A DNA stretch of 64,000 bases from positions 186,001-250,000 of the forward strand of contig MPNN01000003.1 of assembly GCA_002239045.1 (NCBI GenBank), read 5' to 3'. Origin of the DNA: SAR202 cluster bacterium bin127. GTDB lineage: Bacteria; Chloroflexota; Dehalococcoidia; Lucifugimonadales; Lucifugimonadaceae. Each line of letters opens with the position of its first letter. The first letter of the stretch is position 1. Below, piece by piece: positions 34,232 to 42,713 of this stretch. Under the pieces are notes generated by a model. That model was not told where the DNA came from. It was given only the letters and a program-made list of their open reading frames with translations, and ran no database searches. The translations under genes and the position numbers were made by a program.

Positions 34232-35680
34232 TCATGATTCCCGATTCAGGACGTGGTCGTCTTCTGTTTGTAAAAACTGGGCTTCGTCTTTGCGAGACAC
34301 TGCGATGCGCCACGCGAAGATGCCCAATATAGCAACGATGCCCAATGGCATGGTCGCTTCCATCGATCCGTTTTGGTTAGGCGACGCGTTGCAGAAACCG
34401 GAACCATTCTCGCCATTGGTTTGTGGCGTTGCGTCACTACTAGCACCGGGAACAAACTGCGTTGGGCTCGCAATCATTGCTACCGTTCTCGTCGCCTCGC
34501 CAGCGGTATCCGTCGGCCGCGGCGTTCTGGTGGGCTCAGGTGTGTTCGTCGCGGTCGGAACGTCGGTCGGCGTGGGCGACGCGAAGACCGTCGGCGTAGG
34601 AGGCGCCGGTGTGTTCGTAGGCGTTGGAATGGGAGTCTCGGTAGGAGTAGGCGTGGGCGTCACCGTTGGAGTATCGGTCGGCAACGGAGTGGCCGTATGG
34701 GTCGCAGTTGGCGTCACCGTCGGAGTGTGGGTCGCCGTTGGAGAAGGCGTTATTGTCGGCGTATGTGTAGGAGTAGAAGTAGGCGTGAGTGTAGGGAGCA
34801 GGTCTGGGAACACCAAGGACACGTTCTCAAAGTTGGCACCGCTTACCATCGCGCCGGGAGGCGACAGAGCTTTCAAGAATCTCGGCGCTCCAGATGGGTC
34901 ATTTCGGTCGACCAGATAAAAGACGACCGGTGCATTGCGGTATTTCTTGTCAGTGACATTGACGGTGATGAAATATTCACCGCCGAATACATGGATGTTT
35001 TGAGACCGAAAATCTTCACCGACGGTTACATAGATTTCCGATCCGTCCGGCAGTGGGCCGCGGGGAGTGCGAGCCCTGCCTGAGAAAAACGCAGGATTGA
35101 GAACCTCCGGAGACGGCGTCCAGGTGGGCGTAACTGTAGGTGTCGGTTCCGGCAGGTTGGGGAAATCGAGATCTAGTTCTCTTCGAATCGGGAACGTCCA
35201 AGTGCAACCACCGCAGATCTCGCCGGAAAACTCGTTGATCACCGCGTACCAGTCAGTCGAAGTGGACAATACGGTGTCTTCCAACCAGAACTCAATTTGC
35301 GACCCGAAGAGGTCAAGTTCGGGATCTGGCGCAATTACAAGGTGTGCGTATCCATACGGTCTGTTCGGCAATGAACCGACGACGACGGGCGGAGACTCGT
35401 ACTTATCCCCAATGCGAGCAGTGATTTTGAATCCGGAGTATTCCGGTTCTGCGCCGTTGATAGTCACGTAGCCGTTAAACACGATTGCTGGAAATGTCGG
35501 TGGGACACCGGGGTTTTGCGCTGCGAGTTGCTGCCCATCCCGATTCGCCAACGCGACGAGGATGACGGCAACCATTGCCGCACCTGCCAACACCGCGCTC
35601 CAGCTCCGCAGAGACTTGATCGTGTTGCGTGCAGACACAGGCATGCATAGCTTCCCAATAAGAATTGTGCGATTTTCCAT
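34232..35680 (-). CDS. Membrane-anchored surface protein with Thr/Pro stalk (paralogue B)
   Basis: From the ATG at 35680 (AGGA about 8 nt upstream) the product is 482 aa. It has an N-terminal membrane segment, a first beta domain with CxxC ([11 protein letters not shown]), a [13 protein letters not shown] linker, a second beta domain ([24 protein letters not shown]), a long [13 protein letters not shown] stalk, then a membrane helix ([17 protein letters not shown]) and a charged tail. An upstream ATG at 35737 lies within a strong hairpin and was not preferred. Domain order and spacing match paralogue A, so the two arose by duplication. Confidence 0.8.
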   Translation of the reverse strand: MENRTILIGKLCMPVSARNTIKSLRSWSAVLAGAAMVAVILVALANRDGQQLAAQNPGVPPTFPAIVFNGYVTINGAEPEYSGFKITARIGDKYESPPVVVGSLPNRPYGYAHLVIAPDPELDLFGSQIEFWLEDTVLSTSTDWYAVINEFSGEICGGCTWTFPIRRELDLDFPNLPEPTPTVTPTWTPSPEVLNPAFFSGRARTPRGPLPDGSEIYVTVGEDFRSQNIHVFGGEYFITVNVTDKKYRNAPVVFYLVDRNDPSGAPRFLKALSPPGAMVSGANFENVSLVFPDLLPTLTPTSTPTHTPTITPSPTATHTPTVTPTATHTATPLPTDTPTVTPTPTPTETPIPTPTNTPAPPTPTVFASPTPTDVPTATNTPEPTRTPRPTDTAGEATRTVAMIASPTQFVPGASSDATPQTNGENGSGFCNASPNQNGSMEATMPLGIVAILGIFAWRIAVSRKDEAQFLQTEDDHVLNRES

Positions 35681-35722
35681 AGCGAAAATCCTAGGGATTC
35701 GATGCAACGTTGAGCGATTCCA

Positions 35723-35752
35723 CCGCGTGATTAGCATCGGATAATCACGCGG
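35723..35752. terminator. Strong inverted repeat at the end of the ribosomal cluster
   Basis: CCGCGTGATTA (35723-35733) pairs perfectly with TAATCACGCGG (35742-35752) around an 8-nt loop, 28 nt after the rpsI stop. No T-run follows on the minus strand, so it is not a standard terminator. It may protect the 3' end of the rplM-rpsI message or help separate it from the surface-protein gene. Confidence 0.55.
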
Positions 35753-35779
35753 CGCACAGATACGATTCGGCCTGTTGAA

Positions 35780-36184
35780 TTAACGCTTGGTGTATTGCGG
35801 TGCTTTGCGAGCCCGCTTGAGGCCGTATTTTTTAGACTCTCGCATCCTTGGATCGCGCGTCAGAAGTTTGAAGCTTTTCAAGGCTGGTCGCAGCTGAGGG
35901 TCGAATGAGATTAGCGCGCGCGAAAGACCATGCGAAAACGCTACCGCCTGCCCGTGGACCCCGCCGCCGTGCGTTTTGGCGACTACGGTTACCTTGCCCG
36001 CAAGTTCGGTGACATTGAGGGGCATCAGAGCGTCAGACAGCCACTCGTCGACGGAAATCACTTCGTTAAGTGGCTTACCGTTCAGAGTCACTCCTCCGGC
36101 GCGGTTGTAGACGCGGACGCGTGCGATGGAGGATTTGCGCCTTCCCGTGCCGTAGTAGTAATGATTTTCATTGTCGGTGGTCAA
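35780..36184 (-). CDS. rpsI: 30S ribosomal protein S9, TTG start
   Basis: The 134-aa protein has YYGTGRRKSSIARVRV at the N terminus, GGVHGQAVAFSHGLSRALI in the centre and the basic tail LTRDPRMRESKKYGLKRARKAPQYTKR reaching the decoding centre. The start is TTG, preceded by GAGGAG with 6-nt spacing. It pairs with rplM upstream but is separated by an unusually long 181-nt gap. Confidence 0.97.
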   Translation of the reverse strand: MTTDNENHYYYGTGRRKSSIARVRVYNRAGGVTLNGKPLNEVISVDEWLSDALMPLNVTELAGKVTVVAKTHGGGVHGQAVAFSHGLSRALISFDPQLRPALKSFKLLTRDPRMRESKKYGLKRARKAPQYTKR

Positions 36185-36365
36185 ATTGCGCTCCTCACGC
36201 GGCCGTATCGCCGCTCAGAATCGATTGTGCTCGCGAGCGAAGATCGTCTATACAATGTTCAGTCGTCCGCCTTGCACTGCTGGGTGCATGTAAGCCCGTT
36301 TCGTCATACGGAAGTTATTGCGGGTTCGGATTGCGGTCATCAACCAAACGCTGCGCGGAAATCTC

Positions 36366-36839
36366 TCAGGCCTCGATTTCTGCGTCCTTGTCGCGTGCCT
36401 CGGCACGTTCGGAACCGATCACTTGAGCCGTGTGAGGGTGTTCTGGACCTTCGTACACCTTGAGACGTGTCAGCATCTTGCGCCCAAGCTTATTCTTCGG
36501 GAGCATCCCGCGAACCGCAAGCTCGATTACGCGTTCCGGAGTCCGTTCCATCATCCGTGTAAACGGAATCTGTTTCAGATTGCCCGGGTATTGGCTATGG
36601 CGCTTGTAGATCTTCTGCTCCGCCTTTTTACCTGTCAGTTCGACTTTCGACGCGTTCACGACGATTACGAAATCGCCAGACGCCAAATGTGGAACGAAGT
36701 CGGCCTTGTGCTTACCCATCAACACCATTGCGATCTCGCTGGCGAGTCTGCCAAGAACTCTTCCTTCGGCGTTGAATACACGCCATCGATTCTTCAGATC
36801 CGATGCGCTCGGGTTGTAGTGCTTCAATTTCGTGGGCAT
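36366..36839 (-). CDS. rplM: 50S ribosomal protein L13
   Basis: The 157-aa protein has WRVFNAEGRVLGRLASEIAMVLMGKHKADFVPH, followed by GDFVIVVNASKVELTGKK, the YKRHSQYPGNLKQIPF loop and AVRGMLPKNKLGRKMLTRLKVYEGPEHPH. This is complete family length with an acidic end (EARDKDAEIEA). It lies downstream of truA and upstream of rpsI as in many bacteria. Confidence 0.97.
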   Translation of the reverse strand: MPTKLKHYNPSASDLKNRWRVFNAEGRVLGRLASEIAMVLMGKHKADFVPHLASGDFVIVVNASKVELTGKKAEQKIYKRHSQYPGNLKQIPFTRMMERTPERVIELAVRGMLPKNKLGRKMLTRLKVYEGPEHPHTAQVIGSERAEARDKDAEIEA

Positions 36840-36914
36840 AACAGATTGATTCTAATTTGCGCGGGCGCAAGTTTCATCCCTGTTGGCGCGCGACATGTCA
36901 ACCGCCGGCCACAC

Positions 36915-37688
36915 TCATTCGTCAAGCGGCGATCCATTATCGAGATTGGACTCATATACCACCCGCTGCAACGTTAACCCGTGCGGAGGTGCGTTTTGTG
37001 TTGCACCGTCGCGGCGCGGCGTCGCCAATAACGATGCAACCCATTCCTTTGTTCGGGACCCGTGACCCACGGCGACAAGCGAGGCGACCATGCGTCTGAT
37101 CTGCTGGCGAACGAATGCGTTGGCTCGGATGTCAAATACGATCCGGCCGTCGTCCGTTCGGGTGACCTTCGAGGTCACGACTTCACGGACGTTTGAACTA
37201 CCCTCGATCGAGGCCGCGGCGAAAGAGGTGAAATCGTGTACGCCGACGAATATCTGTGCACAGTCCGCCATCGCCACATCGTCGAGAGGCCGATGAACGT
37301 AGTACTCGTATCTTCGCCGTATCGGCGAGGGTGCGTGACCATCATTGATGATGTAACGGTACTCTCGTGCGACTGCCGCGCGCCTCGGATCGAAGTCTGC
37401 CGGCACGCTCTGGACCAGCTTGACGCAGACGTCTTCGGGCAAATTTCCGTTCATGGCGTTACGGATTTCTCCATTAGACATCTCAGTAACGGTATCGACA
37501 GCCGCAACCTGTCCTGCCGCGTGCACACCAGCGTCAGTTCGACTCGCCATTCGGATGCGGCCGGTTTGGGCCCCGAAGATCGTCGTTGTCGCATCTTCCA
37601 ATACGCCTTGAACTGTGCGGGCGTTGAGTTGGAATTGCGAGCCGCTAAAATCGGTGCCGTCGTACTCTACGATTAGCGCCAATCGCAT
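36915..37688 (-). CDS. truA: tRNA pseudouridine synthase A
   Basis: The 257-aa product begins MRLALIVEYDGTDFSGSQFQ and carries the catalytic Asp in ASRTDAGVHAAGQ. Its second domain has REYRYIINDG, HDFTSFAAASIEGSSNVREV and NAFVRQQIRRMVASL. It modifies U38-U40 of tRNA anticodon stems. The frame is open 51 codons further 5' into rplQ, but homology starts at this ATG. It lies 75 nt upstream of rplM. Confidence 0.96.
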   Translation of the reverse strand: MRLALIVEYDGTDFSGSQFQLNARTVQGVLEDATTTIFGAQTGRIRMASRTDAGVHAAGQVAAVDTVTEMSNGEIRNAMNGNLPEDVCVKLVQSVPADFDPRRAAVAREYRYIINDGHAPSPIRRRYEYYVHRPLDDVAMADCAQIFVGVHDFTSFAAASIEGSSNVREVVTSKVTRTDDGRIVFDIRANAFVRQQIRRMVASLVAVGHGSRTKEWVASLLATPRRDGATQNAPPHGLTLQRVVYESNLDNGSPLDE

Positions 37689-37728
37689 GTCGGGTCCGCG
37701 CCGTCGAGTGTGACACGCGCAACGGAAG

Positions 37729-38082
37729 TTATTCGACGAGTTCGATAAGAGCCATTTCGGCCCCGTCGCCTGCGCGCTTACCGAGTTTGATGACCCGCGT
37801 ATAACCACCATCGCGTTCGCGATAGCGGTCTGCCAGTTCATCGAATGTCTTCGAGAGCACTACTTTGTCGGTGATGAACGCGGCAGCTTGTCGCCGGTTG
37901 TGGAGGTCACCGCGCTTGGCGTGAGTGACCATCTTTTCTGCAAGCGGAGCGACTTCCTTGGATTTGGCGTGCGTCGTTCGAATCACTTCGTGCCGTAGCA
38001 GGTCGGTGACCATGATTCGATACATGGCCTTGCGCGGGGCTGACGCCCTTCCAAATTTTCGTCCTGAGCGGCGATGTCGCAT
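37729..38082 (-). CDS. rplQ: 50S ribosomal protein L17
   Basis: The 117-aa protein starts MRHRRSGRKFGRASAPRKAMYRIM, the L17 signature, and continues through LLRHEVIRTTHAKSKEVAPLAEKMVTHAKRG to GGYTRVIKLGKRAGDGAEMALIEL. It lines the peptide exit tunnel. It follows rpoA by 34 nt as in the usual alpha operon. Confidence 0.97.
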   Translation of the reverse strand: MRHRRSGRKFGRASAPRKAMYRIMVTDLLRHEVIRTTHAKSKEVAPLAEKMVTHAKRGDLHNRRQAAAFITDKVVLSKTFDELADRYRERDGGYTRVIKLGKRAGDGAEMALIELVE

Positions 38083-38116
38083 GATGTCCAGATTCTCCCG
38101 GTTCGGTCGCCAGAGA

Positions 38117-39118
38117 TTAGATTTGCTCTTCTACTTCTTCTTCTTCATGTTCAGGCGGCCAAAGCTCTTTGGCAACCATGAAATCGCGTAGCTCTCGGAA
38201 CGAAACTTCGCCGAAGTTTCGCACCTCTTGTTTCAGCGTGTCTGGCGTGAAACGCATCAATTCGCCCAAAGTTCGGATGGGGTAACGCGAAAGCGCGTTA
38301 ATGATCCGGGAGCTTAACTGGTCTCCAAGATCCTTGATCTCGGTATCGAGCAACTCGGACACGGCGTCAGATGCCGGTTGGTCTTCAGATTCCGGTTGCT
38401 CCGTTACCATGTCGAGTTTGGACTTGAATATGTCTGCTGCAGTTCGTAAGGCGTCGATTGGTTCGATCGTGCGGTCGGTCCAGATCTCGATCGTCAAAAG
38501 GTCTCGCCCGGACAAACGTCCTGACATTCCTTCGACTTCGTAGTTGGCTTTCAACACCGGCGTAAAAACGGCATCGACCGGAAGCACGCCGTGACCGGGG
38601 GTATCCTCGTGGTCGAAGGCTAGGTAACCTTCGCCCTTTTCGACCCCGAACGTAACCACGAGTTCGCCTTCATCGCTGTCCAGCGTGGCCAAGTGGTGTT
38701 CAGGGTTCACGATCTCGAAGACGCTATGCGGCTTGATATCGCCAGCTACGACCTCACCTTCACCAGATGCGTAAAGCGTGAGGACCTTTTGGGTCGTCTC
38801 GGCACGCGCCCGGATTCGGATGCCTTTGGCGTTGATGAGGAATTCGCCGATTCCCTCGCGCATGTGCGGAACTGAGCCGTATTCATGCTGTTGTCCAACG
38901 ATGCGAGCCGAAGTAATCGCGGTTCCTGGCATTGCGCCGAGTAGGACCCTTCGGAGACCGTTGCCCAAAGTTGTGCCCCAACCGCGCTCGATTCCCGCAA
39001 TTTGGAACTTGCCGTATGTTTCAGTGGATTCGACAACCTCGAGTTGAGGGGTGAAATCCTCCGTCTCGTCCGCGAACTGGACGGTGGTTGAGATTGGCGA
39101 GCGAATGCCGCTTATCAT
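38117..39118 (-). CDS. rpoA: DNA-directed RNA polymerase subunit alpha
   Basis: The 333-aa protein has the N-terminal dimerisation domain (GWGTTLGNGLRRVLLGAMPGTAITS, then HEYGSVPHMREGIGEFLINAKGIRIR) and, after an acidic linker near 240-260, the helical C-terminal domain (LSRYPIRTLGELMRFTPDTLKQEVRNFGEVSFREL). It ends in an acidic tail, EHEEEEVEEQI. The C-terminal domain contacts promoter UP elements and activators such as a GlnR-like protein. Confidence 0.97.
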   Translation of the reverse strand: MISGIRSPISTTVQFADETEDFTPQLEVVESTETYGKFQIAGIERGWGTTLGNGLRRVLLGAMPGTAITSARIVGQQHEYGSVPHMREGIGEFLINAKGIRIRARAETTQKVLTLYASGEGEVVAGDIKPHSVFEIVNPEHHLATLDSDEGELVVTFGVEKGEGYLAFDHEDTPGHGVLPVDAVFTPVLKANYEVEGMSGRLSGRDLLTIEIWTDRTIEPIDALRTAADIFKSKLDMVTEQPESEDQPASDAVSELLDTEIKDLGDQLSSRIINALSRYPIRTLGELMRFTPDTLKQEVRNFGEVSFRELRDFMVAKELWPPEHEEEEVEEQI

Positions 39119-39127
39119 ATCTCTCGT

Positions 39128-39784
39128 CTATCTCCTTGAGTAGTATTCCGTGATCAAACGTGTATCGATCGTGGTGTCGACATCATCTTCATTTGGAGCG
39201 GAGTCGATCGCTGCCGTCAGATTCTCGGAATCGACCGTAATCCAGTTCGTAGCTTGTCGACGTCGGCCAACGTTGTCGTTGGCGGCCTTGAAAAGACCCG
39301 AGTTCTTCGACGTCTCGCGCCATGACACGACGTCACCGGGTTTGACGATGAACGATGCAATGTCGACCTTGCGGCCGTTGACTTGAATGTGCCCGTGGTT
39401 GACAGTCTGACGCGCCTGCGGACGCGAAGTCGCAAAACCTGCGCGGTAGATGACATTGTCGAGGCGGCGTTCCAGCAGCTTAAGCAAGTTGACGCCAGTA
39501 ACGCCTTCTTGTCGTGCAGCTTCGTCGAACATGCCGCGGAACTGCTTCTCGTAGATACCGTAGATGTGCCGGGCCTTCTGTTTCGCCCGGAGCTGAATGC
39601 CGTGGTCAGACAAACGGCGACGGCGACGTTGCCCCCCTGGTGGTCCAGATGCGCCTCGGCGACCGGAGCTGTCCCTTGAACGATCGACTGCGCACTTCGG
39701 CGTGTAGCAGCGTTCGCCCTTAAGGAAAAGCTTTTCGCCTTGTGATTTGCAGATCTTGCAAACTGGATCTGTGTTTCTTGCCAT
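39128..39784 (-). CDS. rpsD: 30S ribosomal protein S4, zinc-binding form
   Basis: The 218-aa product has Cys9, Cys12, Cys26 and Cys31 near its N terminus (CKICKS and CYTPKC), which would bind zinc. RRRRRLSDHGIQLRAKQKARHIYGIYEKQF and the S4 RNA-binding domain ERRLDNVIYRAGFATSRPQARQTVNHGHIQVNG follow. The last 30 residues diverge and contain an acidic insert before LITEYYSRR. A 12-codon 5' extension of the frame is not conserved. It lies between rpsK and rpoA. Confidence 0.96.
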   Translation of the reverse strand: MARNTDPVCKICKSQGEKLFLKGERCYTPKCAVDRSRDSSGRRGASGPPGGQRRRRRLSDHGIQLRAKQKARHIYGIYEKQFRGMFDEAARQEGVTGVNLLKLLERRLDNVIYRAGFATSRPQARQTVNHGHIQVNGRKVDIASFIVKPGDVVSWRETSKNSGLFKAANDNVGRRRQATNWITVDSENLTAAIDSAPNEDDVDTTIDTRLITEYYSRR

Positions 39785-39841
39785 TACCTTCTCTGTTTTC
39801 TCGTAGCGTTCCGACTTCAATGTTCCCAGAATCGGAAGCAG

Positions 39842-39860
39842 GGCCCGTCTAACACGGGCC
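39842..39860 (-). promoter_or_regulatory. Hairpin in the rpsK-rpsD gap, possible S4 leader element
   Basis: GGCCCGT and ACGGGCC form a perfect 7-bp stem around a 5-nt loop within the 210-nt gap upstream of rpsD, unusually long for this cluster. S4 is an autoregulator of its own operon in several bacteria. This structure lies about 58 nt before the rpsD start and could be a binding site or a processing signal. No T-tract follows. Confidence 0.35.
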
Positions 39861-39994
39861 GTGTGCTAAGTTATCGATTCTAAATTGGGTAGTGTGTTCC
39901 AATCCTTAGAATTGGCGTGATTCGGTAGTTCGAATGACGATTAACGAATGACACTCGCGCGTAATGCGGTCGGACAGCTGAACAATTGGCCTGA

Positions 39995-40378
39995 TCAGAC
40001 CCGGCGTCTTTTGGGCGGCCGACATCCGTTGTGAGGTATCGGTGTCTGGTCGGTAATCGAACTAACTCGGATTCCAGCTCCAGCAATCGCGCGAATGGCT
40101 GATTCGCGCCCATTCCCTGGACCTTTGACTAACACGTCTACCGTCCGCATTCCGTGAGTAACCGCAGAGCGGGCGGCAGTTTCGCCAGCGCGTTGCGCGG
40201 CAAATGCCGTCTTCTTACGCGAGCCTCGGAAACCCATGGCTCCCGAACTGCTCTGCGAAACGACATTGCCATTCGGATCTGTGAACGTGATCAATGTGTT
40301 GTTGAACGTAGCAATGATGTACGCCCGACCTTGCGGAACAAACTTCCGCTCTCTGCTTCTTCGACGGGTTCTCGGCAT
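39995..40378 (-). CDS. rpsK: 30S ribosomal protein S11
   Basis: The 127-aa protein contains [43 protein letters not shown] and the C-terminal [44 protein letters not shown] block that is nearly invariant in S11. It sits in the 30S platform. It follows rpsM by 64 nt and precedes rpsD after a 210-nt gap. Confidence 0.98.
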   Translation of the reverse strand: MPRTRRRSRERKFVPQGRAYIIATFNNTLITFTDPNGNVVSQSSSGAMGFRGSRKKTAFAAQRAGETAARSAVTHGMRTVDVLVKGPGNGRESAIRAIAGAGIRVSSITDQTPIPHNGCRPPKRRRV

Positions 40379-40442
40379 AGCCTAGATTGTCGCTCCTACT
40401 CTTGAAGCGGCTTCGACGAAGCCGCAGCTATTCCTACTATTT

Positions 40443-40826
40443 CTAGTGCGATGGCGCACGGCGCTTGCCGGCCACGGTTTGGCGACGGCCCCGCTTCGTA
40501 CGTGCGTTTGTCTTGGTTCTTTGACCTCGAACCGGCAATCCTCGCCGGTGCCGCAGGCCGCGGTAACTCTGGATCTCGACCAGCCGCCGGACGTTCATCT
40601 GGTTCTCACGCCGAAGATCACCCTCGATCGCGATGCCAGCGCGTTCGACGCTGTTCCTGATCGCTGCCAAATCTTCATCGCTGAGGTCGCGCATGCGCGT
40701 GCTTGAAGCGATGCCCAAGTTGGCCGCAATATTAGTCGCGCGCTTCGGGCCGATACCGTAGATTCCGGTGAGGCCGATAACGACGCGTAGATTGTCGGAT
40801 ATGTTTACTCCGGCGATGATTGCCAT
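40443..40826 (-). CDS. rpsM: 30S ribosomal protein S13
   Basis: The 127-aa protein has [30 protein letters not shown] at the N terminus and [27 protein letters not shown], the diagnostic C-terminal block, ending in a basic tail. It contacts the P-site tRNA and helix 41 of 16S rRNA. It starts 19 nt after rpmJ. Confidence 0.98.
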   Translation of the reverse strand: MAIIAGVNISDNLRVVIGLTGIYGIGPKRATNIAANLGIASSTRMRDLSDEDLAAIRNSVERAGIAIEGDLRRENQMNVRRLVEIQSYRGLRHRRGLPVRGQRTKTNARTKRGRRQTVAGKRRAPSH

Positions 40827-40845
40827 TGCAAATCTCCTTAGATTC

Positions 40846-40962
40846 TTAGCCCTGCCGCTGCTTGAAGCGCGGATTCTGCTTGTTGATTACATAGACGCGA
40901 CCCTTGCGCCGAACGACTCGGCTCCCGGGTTGCTTCGCTCTGACTGAAGCTCTGACTTTCAT
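40846..40962 (-). CDS. rpmJ: 50S ribosomal protein L36, cysteine-free form
   Basis: A 38-codon frame from ATG 40962 to TAA at 40846 encodes [13 protein letters not shown] followed by [25 protein letters not shown]. It matches L36 throughout, but the four zinc ligands (three Cys and a His) are replaced, making this the C-minus form. It lies between infA and rpsM in the standard position and is too short for most gene callers. Confidence 0.95.
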   Translation of the reverse strand: MKVRASVRAKQPGSRVVRRKGRVYVINKQNPRFKQRQG

Positions 40963-40985
40963 GATGGAGTTACCTCGCTTGATAT

Positions 40986-41204
40986 TTACCGGAAACGGTA
41001 CGTGATCCTGCCGCGCGTAAGGTCATAGGGAGACAACTCCACCATGACGTTATCTCCGGGCAGGATGCGGATGTAGTTCTTCCGGATCCGCCCAGATGCG
41101 TGTGCCAGGACTTCGTGATCGTTGGGCAGCTTCACTCTGAAGTACGCGTTCGGGTGAGCTTGCGTCACCGTCCCTTGAACTTCTATTGCTTCTTTTTTGG
41201 CCAT
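40986..41204 (-). CDS. infA: Translation initiation factor IF-1
   Basis: The 72-aa protein is a single S1-type OB fold with [63 protein letters not shown]. It blocks the A site during initiation. It lies between map and rpmJ as in many Gram-positive and related bacteria. Confidence 0.98.
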   Translation of the reverse strand: MAKKEAIEVQGTVTQAHPNAYFRVKLPNDHEVLAHASGRIRKNYIRILPGDNVMVELSPYDLTRGRITYRFR

Positions 41205-41230
41205 TGTTGCACCAGACTGGTGAATTTAGA

Positions 41231-42028
41231 TCAATCTTGGCGAGCCTGAGTTAATATCTCCGGCCCGTCGGCGGTTATCGCCACTGTATGTTCAAAGTGC
41301 GCTGATATCGAGCCATCTGATGTGACGACGGTCCAACCGTCATCTAGGACCTCGGTCTCCCAAGATCCAGTCATTATCATCGGCTCGATTGCGATAGTCA
41401 TACCTTCCATTAATAGCGGACCCGTCTTAGGGGTGCCCAAGTTCGGCACTGGCGGTGCTTCATGCAACGCGCGCCCTACACCGTGTCCCACGTACTCGCG
41501 TACCAGTTCGAAGCCCGCGTCACGAACATATTGCTCGATAGCATCCGACACGTCACCGACCCGGTTGTGCGGCACGCACTGCGCGATGCCACGCTTCAAC
41601 GACTCGCGGCATACATCGATCAATCGAGCACTTTCCTCGTCGGCGAATTCGCCGACGACGGCAGTACGCGCACAATCGCTGTAAAAGCCGTCTACTATCG
41701 CGCCACAGTCCACGCTCACCAAGTCACCGTCGGAGACTACGCGAGGCCCAGGAATGCCATGGACAATCTCGGCGTTAAGCGAGATGCAGGCCACACCAGG
41801 GAAACCGTAGAGACCGAGAAACGCGGGTTTCGCTCCCTCAGCGCGAATCTTTCGCCGTGCGATATCGTCTAGCTCAGCGGTTGTTATACCGGGTTCCAAA
41901 GCACTGAAAACCGCATCCAATGCGACGGCCACAACGTGGCCTGCCGATCGCATCGCATCCAATTCGCGCGTACTTTTGAGCACGATACGGCGAGCCGTAT
42001 CCGTATTGCTCGTGAGACTATCCTTCAA
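41231..42028 (-). CDS. map: Methionine aminopeptidase type I
   Basis: The 265-aa protein has the metal-binding pita-bread fold: GDLVSVDCGAIVDGFYSDCARTAVVG (two Asp ligands), VGHGVGRALHEAPPVPN (His ligand), GMTIAIEPMI (Glu) and SAHFEHTVAI (Glu). It removes the initiator Met from nascent proteins. It is 26 nt upstream of infA and follows adk after 73 nt. Confidence 0.97.
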   Translation of the reverse strand: MKDSLTSNTDTARRIVLKSTRELDAMRSAGHVVAVALDAVFSALEPGITTAELDDIARRKIRAEGAKPAFLGLYGFPGVACISLNAEIVHGIPGPRVVSDGDLVSVDCGAIVDGFYSDCARTAVVGEFADEESARLIDVCRESLKRGIAQCVPHNRVGDVSDAIEQYVRDAGFELVREYVGHGVGRALHEAPPVPNLGTPKTGPLLMEGMTIAIEPMIMTGSWETEVLDDGWTVVTSDGSISAHFEHTVAITADGPEILTQARQD

Positions 42029-42101
42029 AACGCAACTTCATTCGCAATTGTAACCGAACCGTCAGTTTCCGTTCGATCCAGCCGTAGTTCAATGCTCTGT
42101 T

Positions 42102-42653
42102 TCAACTAAGAGCACCCTTCAAACGTTCTTGAACATTGTCTATCGTGCCCAAGGCGTCTACCTCAATCACTCGGCCACCATCGCGATAGTAGTCGACCAC
42201 CGGCGCGGTCTCGCGGTTGTAGACTCCCATGCGATTTCGAATCGCCTCTGGTTCGTCGTCGACGCGACCTTCGATTTCGCGGCGTTTTTCGAGCCGGTCA
42301 ACCAGTTCGTCGACATCAACGTTGAAGAAGATGACTTTGTCGAGGGACACGCCAGCGGTCGCCAATTGGTCATCCAATGACGCCGCTTGGACAACGGTGC
42401 GCGGAAATCCATCTAGGATCACGTTTTCGGTATCGGCCAATCGAGTTTTGATCATGTCGATCACCGTCTGGTCCGGAACCAAATCGCCCTTGTCGTAAAA
42501 GGTCTTGGCAAATTTGCCAAGTTTGGTGCCACGAGTCATCTCGTCGCGGATCATATCGCCAGTCGAAAGGTGGACGTACCCGAGTTTGTCAGTCAGGATC
42601 GCTGCCTGCGTCCCTTTGCCGGCGCCAGGGGGGCCCAGAAACACGATACGCAT
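42102..42653 (-). CDS. adk: Adenylate kinase, short form
   Basis: The 183-aa protein begins MRIVFLGPPGAGKGTQA (P-loop), continues YVHLSTGDMIRDEM and VILDGFPRTVVQA, and has the short LID (KRREIEGRVDDEPEAIRNRM) without the zinc-finger insertion of long-form kinases. It interconverts 2 ADP with ATP plus AMP. Its place between secY and map is conserved. Confidence 0.97.
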   Translation of the reverse strand: MRIVFLGPPGAGKGTQAAILTDKLGYVHLSTGDMIRDEMTRGTKLGKFAKTFYDKGDLVPDQTVIDMIKTRLADTENVILDGFPRTVVQAASLDDQLATAGVSLDKVIFFNVDVDELVDRLEKRREIEGRVDDEPEAIRNRMGVYNRETAPVVDYYRDGGRVIEVDALGTIDNVQERLKGALS

Positions 42654-42713
42654 CTCAGACCTTCCAAGAAGTGAACGACGCGCTCAGATCTTCAATAATT
42701 TGGGAAGCGACGA

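Noticed and set aside
36250..36330. Internal promoter for rpsI (TATAGA)
   Set aside because: No acceptable -35 hexamer lies 16-18 nt upstream; kept only as a remark under the gap finding.
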